Shown piece after piece: positions 31,752-36,372 of a stretch of DNA of 36,372 nucleotides (the stretch's first letter is position 1; each line of letters opens with the position of its first letter). Position numbers and translations under genes: made by a program. The DNA is taken from positions 1 to 36,372 of the forward strand of contig JAFXVA010000031.1 of assembly GCA_017534965.1 (NCBI GenBank), written 5' to 3'. The notes under the pieces were generated by a model, which was not told the DNA's origin, did no database searches, and saw only the letters and a program-made list of their open reading frames with translations. The stretch comes from Elusimicrobiaceae bacterium (GTDB taxonomy: Bacteria; Elusimicrobiota; Elusimicrobia; Elusimicrobiales; Elusimicrobiaceae).

Positions 31752-33097
31752 TATATATATGATACTATTTTTGAAGCATCAGGAACACCATAACCTTGTT
31801 TTATAGGTGTAATTGTCTTAACAGGAGTGCTTATTTTTTGCATAATTTCATAAAGGTCCTGAGGACTAGGTAAATAGCCATATTTGTTTTTAAAAGCCTG
31901 GGTCGCTAAAGCAGCGATACCGGTTAAATAAGCACTTGAAAAAGAGGTCCCGCGGACCCAAACATAATCATTATTTAAGCCCAAAGTTTTTAATCCGGAA
32001 CCAGGTAAAATAAAATCTAATTCTTTACCCCAATTGGAAAAATCGGAAAGAGTTTTATCTCTATCTATTGAACCGGCAGCAAAAACAAAATCATACTTTG
32101 CCGGGTATAAAAGACCTTCTCTACCTTCATTGCCGCTGGCAGAAATTATTGTAATGCCGTTTGAATAAGCTTCTGCAAGTTTATTTCTTAATTCATAATT
32201 ATCTTGCTCAAGGCCATAACTTATATTTATGATATTTATTTTTTTAGCAGGATTTTGGCGGTTGTATTCCAAAATACTTTCAAGAGCATTTATAATATAG
32301 GTATTATTGGTTGTTCCGCTTTCATCAGCAATTTTATAAGATTTCAAATTGACTGCCGGGGCAACCCCTTTAAAATCATTATTCCTTTGACCTACAATTA
32401 TACCGGCAACAGCTGTGCCGTGCCCGCAGAAATCAAAAGGATCATTTTGTCCTGTAATATCTAAAACTTCAATACTTGCGCCATCAAATTGTCTGTGTGG
32501 TTTTATCCCCGAATCAAGAATTGCCACCTGCACGCCACGTCCGTCCAATGTTAAATTTTTTGTATCTAAAACTTTTGTAGCCCATTCTTGTTGCACAACA
32601 GCCGGTTCAATAAAATTAGTCCAATATATTACATGATAATTACCCGGTCTTGGAGCAGGGCGCGGTTTTTTAGTCGCGAGGTTAACTTCCTTATTTGGTT
32701 TAGTTTCTCTATTTAAAGGAACTTTATGTAAATTCTGTTCTCTTTGAAGAGTTGGCTTTTGTTCTCTTTGAGCAGGAACTACTGCAGGTTGTGCTATGGG
32801 GACTTTATGTTGCTCTTCTCTTTGATAAGAAACACTGGCAACGGAATTATTTTCTCTTTGATAAGAAATATTATTAGGATTTGCCGGTCTTTGATAAACA
32901 ATATTATTTGAGGAACTATTAACAACAGGCCGTTGCTGAACTACGGCATAATTTTGGCGAGCAGAATTTTGATGCGCCGTATTAACCGGTTTTACCAAAG
33001 CAGTGTTTTGAGTTCTAGGGCCTGTTTTGGTATCTCTATTTTGAGCGAAACAAAAAACAGAAAAAAATAAAAATAAAAAAAATGTAAACTTTTTCAT
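31751..33097 (-). CDS. Secreted subtilisin-like serine protease (S8) with low-complexity linker
   Basis: A 448-residue exported protease. A signal peptide (MKKFTFFLFLFFSVFCFA, cleavage after A18) is followed by a Q/N/R/P-rich linker of about 130 residues containing YQRE, AQRE and LQRE repeats. The S8 domain (about 175-448) has the triad D195 (AILDSGI), H226 (GHGTAVAG) and S385 (GTSFSSA), with oxyanion Asn in SASGNEG. ATG 33097 is preferred over a far-upstream in-frame codon that would run through the divergent promoter. No Shine-Dalgarno sequence is present; a TATACT lies 11 bases before the ATG. It heads the rpmF-plsX-fabG-acpP-rnc operon, an odd place for a secreted protease. Confidence 0.9.
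   Translation of the reverse strand: MKKFTFFLFLFFSVFCFAQNRDTKTGPRTQNTALVKPVNTAHQNSARQNYAVVQQRPVVNSSSNNIVYQRPANPNNISYQRENNSVASVSYQREEQHKVPIAQPAVVPAQREQKPTLQREQNLHKVPLNRETKPNKEVNLATKKPRPAPRPGNYHVIYWTNFIEPAVVQQEWATKVLDTKNLTLDGRGVQVAILDSGIKPHRQFDGASIEVLDITGQNDPFDFCGHGTAVAGIIVGQRNNDFKGVAPAVNLKSYKIADESGTTNNTYIINALESILEYNRQNPAKKINIINISYGLEQDNYELRNKLAEAYSNGITIISASGNEGREGLLYPAKYDFVFAAGSIDRDKTLSDFSNWGKELDFILPGSGLKTLGLNNDYVWVRGTSFSSAYLTGIAALATQAFKNKYGYLPSPQDLYEIMQKISTPVKTITPIKQGYGVPDASKIVSYI
32740..32900 (-). repeat. Degenerate repeats encoding QRE/QRP in the S8 protease linker
   Basis: The plus-strand octamer CTCTTTGA recurs at 32740, 32764, 32818 and 32854, and a related GTCTTTGA lies near 32888. In two copies it extends to CTCTTTGATAAGAAA. 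On the coding strand these give (Y/A/L)-Q-R-E or Q-R-P units. They probably arose by local duplication within a disordered linker. Confidence 0.55.
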
Positions 33098-33108
33098 ACA
33101 AAAATTGT

Positions 33109-33118
33109 AGTATATAAT
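33109..33118. promoter_or_regulatory. Overlapping divergent -10 boxes (S8 protease / surface repeat protein)
   Basis: On the plus strand TATAAT (33113-33118) lies ahead of the gene at 33145. On the minus strand TATACT (33114-33109) lies ahead of the protease gene at 33097. They share two bases. Neither has a strong -35. Polymerases at the two promoters would cover the same DNA. Confidence 0.45.
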
Positions 33119-33144
33119 TATGTAGTAAAACAAGGAGGATGTAA

Positions 33145-33696
33145 ATGAAGAAGTTACTCGCACTTGCTGTTCTCGTCGCAACTTTAGGCTTAACAGCAGC
33201 CGCAGAATCACCAATCAAATTATCCTTATATGATAATATTGCTTGGCCCAAAACCAATCACGCCAATGTTGTTCTTGGTTTAGTTGATGCAAACACCCCG
33301 ACCGTTCATGGTATTTCTTGGGTAATCGGTTCTTCCAGCGCCGACCAAATGTGGGGTTGGTCTGCAGCTTATGGTTATGCAAGATCTAACGAAATGCGCG
33401 GTTTACAAGGCGCTATCTACAACGTTACAACAGATGCAGTCGGTTTAACCGGCGGTATTCTTGATGTAAACAAAGGCACCTTCACCGGTTTAAAAACTGG
33501 TCTTGTTAACTTAGGCCAAGAAATGAAAGGTCTTCAATGGGGTTTCTACAACCAAGCCGAAAATTTAACCGGTCTTCAACTCGGTTTTGTTAACAATGCA
33601 AGAAGAGTTGAATGCGGTTTACAAATCGGTTTAGTTAACATCATTAAAGAAAATGGTTGGTTACCTGTAATGGTAATCGTTAACGGAAGATTCTAA
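33145..33696 (+). CDS. Exported surface repeat protein (LA_2272-like GLQ-G-VN repeats)
   Basis: A 183-residue protein with a signal peptide (MKKLLALAVLVATLGLTAAA, cleavage after A20). The mature part contains at least six 14-15-residue repeats of the form GLQxGxxN: GLQGAIYN, GLTGGILD, GLKTGLVN, GLQWGFYN, GLQLGFVN and GLQIGLVN. This matches the repeats in proteins annotated as LA_2272-family surface proteins, and suggests stacked beta strands. It ends in an aromatic residue (NGRF), as many outer-membrane proteins do. The ribosome binding site is a full AGGAGG, and GGT/AAC/GTT/CTT codons are frequent, so high expression is likely. It has its own promoter and terminator. The function is unknown. 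Confidence 0.82.
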   Translation: MKKLLALAVLVATLGLTAAAESPIKLSLYDNIAWPKTNHANVVLGLVDANTPTVHGISWVIGSSSADQMWGWSAAYGYARSNEMRGLQGAIYNVTTDAVGLTGGILDVNKGTFTGLKTGLVNLGQEMKGLQWGFYNQAENLTGLQLGFVNNARRVECGLQIGLVNIIKENGWLPVMVIVNGRF

Positions 33697-33721
33697 TTCT
33701 TTCTTAAACCGAAAAAACTTT

Positions 33722-33752
33722 AAAGGCCTGTTTAAATAACAGGCCTTTTTTA
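33722..33752 (+). terminator. Intrinsic terminator after the surface repeat protein
   Basis: A perfect 11-bp stem (AAAGGCCTGTT / AACAGGCCTTT, 33722-33748) with a 5-base loop is followed by a T-tract. It lies 26 bases past the stop codon. Confidence 0.92.
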
Positions 33753-33793
33753 TTATAATAAGAATATATAAAAGGTTTGATAGGAGAAAGAAA

Positions 33794-36372
33794 ATGTTTG
33801 ATTTTATATTAACCATTTTGATTATTGTGTTATTTGTAAAAGTTTTCAGTCTAAGCGGGGAAGTGGAATATCTTGCCCAAAAAATGAGTAAATTAGCTAA
33901 TAAAAATACTAATAATCTTTCAAATGAGCGAATAGAAGCCACAGAACCATCCCCCTCTTCCACTAATAAACAAGAAACCAAAGAAGAACAAAAAATAACT
34001 CAAACAAATCCTGTTATAGCTTGTAAATCTACTCAAGAAACTCAAAAGCCAAAAGAAACTTCCCAACCGGAGCTTAAAGATTTTGTAGAAGAAATAAAAG
34101 AAACCCTTTCTAGTAAAGTAAAACCTGCCGAAGCAGAAACTTACACCCTTCAAGAATATACTAAACAGGAAGAAAAGAAAGAATCAGAACAAAACTTATT
34201 AACAAAAGAAGATAAACCTGCCGAGAAAAAAGATACTATTAATATTTCTAAAAAAATGCAATTTACGGCAGCAAAAGTTTTTTCTTGGATAGCGGCTTTT
34301 GCTTTTATACTTGCTGTAATTTTTGGCCTTATTTATGCCGTTCAAAATAATATTATCAGCAAACAAATGATTACTGCTGCTGCAGGATTAATTGGTTTAA
34401 TTTTACTTGCTGCCGGCTTACTTATGAAAGATGAAAAAACAAAAACGGCAGCCGCTACTTTATGTGCTAGCGGTATAACAACTTTCTTTATTGCAACTTA
34501 CTGCTCTTTTTCGCTTTACAATATGATTAATTTACCTGTTGCCTTTGCTTTAATGGCAACTATTTCTTTTGTTTCTTTTTATATTTCAGTAAAAAAAGAT
34601 ATGCAATTTATCAGTTTTCTGGGGATGGTAGCGGCCTTTATAACACCGCTTTTACTCAGCACCGGAAATGATAATTATATTTTCTTCTTTACTTATATCG
34701 CTTTTATAAACGGGGCCGCTATTGCTGTTTCCTTAAAAAAGGGATGGAATAATCTTTTAATAACCTCTTTGGTTTTTACTTTACTTTGTCAATTTGCCTG
34801 GTTATTAAAAGAAATGACGCCTAACAAAATAAATATTTTCCAAATAATATTTACAATTTATAGCATTGCTATAACAGCTGTCTATATAAAATTAAAGGAA
34901 AAATTACCCCTATTTATAAAATATGTTTTTAGCACATTTATTATTATAGGTATTGCCATAATACCTACATCTATGTTATTAATAGACCAAAATTCTCCTA
35001 TCCTTATAAATTTGCTTTTGCTCTTAACCGTAAGCCAAACATTGCTTTTGGTTTTATATTATAGCGAACCTAAAATATTTAAAGTGCCGGCTTATTTTGC
35101 TTCTTCCGTATTTCTTTTTTCTTTATTAATTTGGGCTAATACCACATTTGCAACTCATCCAAGCGGATTTTTACTCTTATTTATAATTTTATGCGCAAGT
35201 TTTGTAAATTCTCTTGTTATAAATACCAAGACAGGAGAACCTTTTACAACTATTACCAATTTAATAGCTCTTTTTGCTATTTTCTTAATGGTGATAAATA
35301 ATAACTCTAAACTTGAAAATTTACTCTTTGTCCATAACGGAGCAATTATTTTTAATTTAGCTCTTGTTGCTATTGCCTATAAATTTAAAGATAAATTAAC
35401 CCCTTTTCTAAAAAGTTCCTTTGGGGCTTATATCGTTTCTTCTTTATTATTTAGTTTATTATTTGCCGTTCAGGCAAGTATGAATAAGGAATTTATTTTC
35501 ATTCTTATAAATCTTTTAGTGGTAAATGCAAGTTTACTCTTCCTTTCCATCAAGGAAGCAAAATCTTATCAGCTACCTTTAAAAATTTGCTCTTTAGGTG
35601 TTTTAACAATTCTGTTTTATATGTGCCATATAAAAAATGCTTTATTCCCTGCGACATTTAGTATGTTCCTAATAATGGGTGCTGTAAATTTATTTACAGA
35701 TCTTCATTACTTTAGCAAAGAAGATAAGACTTTTCCTATTGTCCTTGCTGGCTTATTATTCTTAGGTATTTGGCCAAACGATAATATTTATTATATTTGG
35801 ACAGGCCTTATATTTGCTAATTTAGTTTGTTTAACATTAAGCAGAAAATATGAATTACCGGCTTTTGCTTTAATAGCAGCCCTTGGCTCAAGTTTGCTTT
35901 TCTCTAAACCTACAAAAAATGAAGCCGTTATTTTATCAGGTGTATTCTATTTAGTATTTTACGGCTATCCTTTCTTATGTAAGAAAGATTTTAAAGAAAA
36001 CTCTGTTTGCCAATGGCTTGCAAGTGCTTTTGCTGCGTTCTTTGCTTGGAATGTATTTTTAAATCACCCTAAATTAGATACAAATTTACTTAAAGGATTA
36101 ACAACCCTTTTATTTGTTCCTTTCTTTCTATTTGCCTCTGTTAATTTATATAAAGAAACTCTTAAAAATAGATATAAAGTTCCTTTTACAATTATGAGTG
36201 TAATGCTAGCGTTCTTTATAACTACGGCAATTTCTTTAATATTCTCACAACAATGGTTAACTTTGGCCTTTGCTGTGGAAGGGGCCACTCTTATTGTTCT
36301 AAATTCAAAAGTTCCTACAAAATGGGGCTATAAAGTCGGCCTTTGTTTGCTTGCTCTTGCCTTCTTCAGATT
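33794..36372 (+). CDS. DUF2339 polytopic membrane protein (partial, runs off the window)
   Basis: An open frame of 859 complete codons with no stop before the window ends. AGGAGAAAG lies about 6 bases before the ATG. Residues 1-15 form a first membrane helix. Residues about 20-155 are a charged, E/K/Q-rich linker with many KPKET- and EEKKE-type stretches. From about residue 160 on there is a dense series of hydrophobic helices, more than fifteen in view. Family-type features include the FLGMVAAFITPLLLSTG segment and AVEGATLIVL near the end. This matches DUF2339, a large predicted membrane family of unknown function. The C-terminus is not visible. A terminator separates it from the upstream gene. 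Confidence 0.85.
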   Translation, partial: MFDFILTILIIVLFVKVFSLSGEVEYLAQKMSKLANKNTNNLSNERIEATEPSPSSTNKQETKEEQKITQTNPVIACKSTQETQKPKETSQPELKDFVEEIKETLSSKVKPAEAETYTLQEYTKQEEKKESEQNLLTKEDKPAEKKDTINISKKMQFTAAKVFSWIAAFAFILAVIFGLIYAVQNNIISKQMITAAAGLIGLILLAAGLLMKDEKTKTAAATLCASGITTFFIATYCSFSLYNMINLPVAFALMATISFVSFYISVKKDMQFISFLGMVAAFITPLLLSTGNDNYIFFFTYIAFINGAAIAVSLKKGWNNLLITSLVFTLLCQFAWLLKEMTPNKINIFQIIFTIYSIAITAVYIKLKEKLPLFIKYVFSTFIIIGIAIIPTSMLLIDQNSPILINLLLLLTVSQTLLLVLYYSEPKIFKVPAYFASSVFLFSLLIWANTTFATHPSGFLLLFIILCASFVNSLVINTKTGEPFTTITNLIALFAIFLMVINNNSKLENLLFVHNGAIIFNLALVAIAYKFKDKLTPFLKSSFGAYIVSSLLFSLLFAVQASMNKEFIFILINLLVVNASLLFLSIKEAKSYQLPLKICSLGVLTILFYMCHIKNALFPATFSMFLIMGAVNLFTDLHYFSKEDKTFPIVLAGLLFLGIWPNDNIYYIWTGLIFANLVCLTLSRKYELPAFALIAALGSSLLFSKPTKNEAVILSGVFYLVFYGYPFLCKKDFKENSVCQWLASAFAAFFAWNVFLNHPKLDTNLLKGLTTLLFVPFFLFASVNLYKETLKNRYKVPFTIMSVMLAFFITTAISLIFSQQWLTLAFAVEGATLIVLNSKVPTKWGYKVGLCLLALAFFR

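Noticed and set aside
33098-33214. Longer S8 protease frame extending over the divergent gene
   Set aside because: It would overlap the coding start of the surface repeat gene and place the signal peptide in the middle of the protein.
33661-34153. Minus-strand open frames between the surface repeat gene and the DUF2339 gene
   Set aside because: They cross the terminator and the N-terminal coding part of the DUF2339 gene. They have no recognisable domain or ribosome binding site.
1-36372. tRNA, rRNA, CRISPR array, insertion sequence or prophage
   Set aside because: I read all intergenic gaps; none is longer than about 210 bases, and none shows a cloverleaf, regular repeat-spacer pattern, transposase, integrase or terminal inverted repeats.

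Overview
The window is a dense, AT-rich stretch of bacterial chromosome, almost entirely core genes. It carries 35 protein genes, one of them open at the right edge. I see no tRNA or rRNA genes, no CRISPR array, no transposon or integrase and no prophage. Several features point to a diderm bacterium: a LolCD-type lipoprotein-release ABC system, an RseP-type site-2 protease, a periplasmic M23 endopeptidase, the non-mevalonate isoprenoid pathway, and many short exported proteins. Two secreted or anchored ankyrin proteins, the gene order, and an uncommon phosphoglucose isomerase suggest a small-genome, possibly host-associated lineage. My best guess is Elusimicrobiota (Elusimicrobium-like). This is recollection and inference, since no rRNA is present to test it.

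Layout. (1) 71-3193 (+): a phosphate butyryl/acetyltransferase, then a likely operon of an M23 peptidase, an AAA_28-type P-loop ATPase and a small SEC-C zinc-motif protein. (2) 3258-7283 (-): rimP-nusA-infB, with a strong extended -10 promoter and a terminator-like hairpin in the leader. (3) 7497-8162 (+): an exported ankyrin protein. (4) 8235-14214 (-): cdsA-dxr-rseP-ispG-proS, tightly overlapped. (5) 14270-15169 (+): a secreted trypsin-like protease. (6) 15162-21752 (-): lolC-lolD-pgi-hypothetical-miaB-pilZ-miaA. (7) 21859-26550 (-): polA-coaE-rho. (8) 26723-27001 (-): trxA with its own promoter and an in-frame stop 14 codons early. (9) 27080-33097 (-): a likely eight-gene operon of subtilisin-like protease, DUF177 (YceD), rpmF, plsX, fabG, acpP, rnc and a membrane-anchored ankyrin protein. 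(10) 33145-36372 (+): a probably highly expressed surface repeat protein, then the start of a large DUF2339 membrane protein.

How the genes work together. rimP/nusA/infB/proS/rpmF/rnc/miaA/miaB serve translation and RNA processing. polA/coaE/rho serve DNA repair, CoA synthesis and transcription termination. dxr/ispG make isoprenoid precursors. cdsA/plsX/fabG/acpP make phospholipid and fatty-acid precursors. lolCD, rseP, the M23 enzyme and the two secreted serine proteases act in the envelope. miaA and miaB, which perform consecutive steps of the ms2i6A37 tRNA modification, share one operon.

Most notable: the nonsense codon in trxA with an intact in-frame remainder; likely leaderless divergent transcription at cdsA/trypsin-like gene; a putative attenuator ahead of rimP; a proline in place of the conserved active-site histidine of Dxr; an N/Q/T-rich disordered segment in Rho; and a Cys-rich tail on a PilZ protein. 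I found no clear candidate for a wholly new multi-gene system. The longest gene-free gap is about 210 bases (7284-7496).
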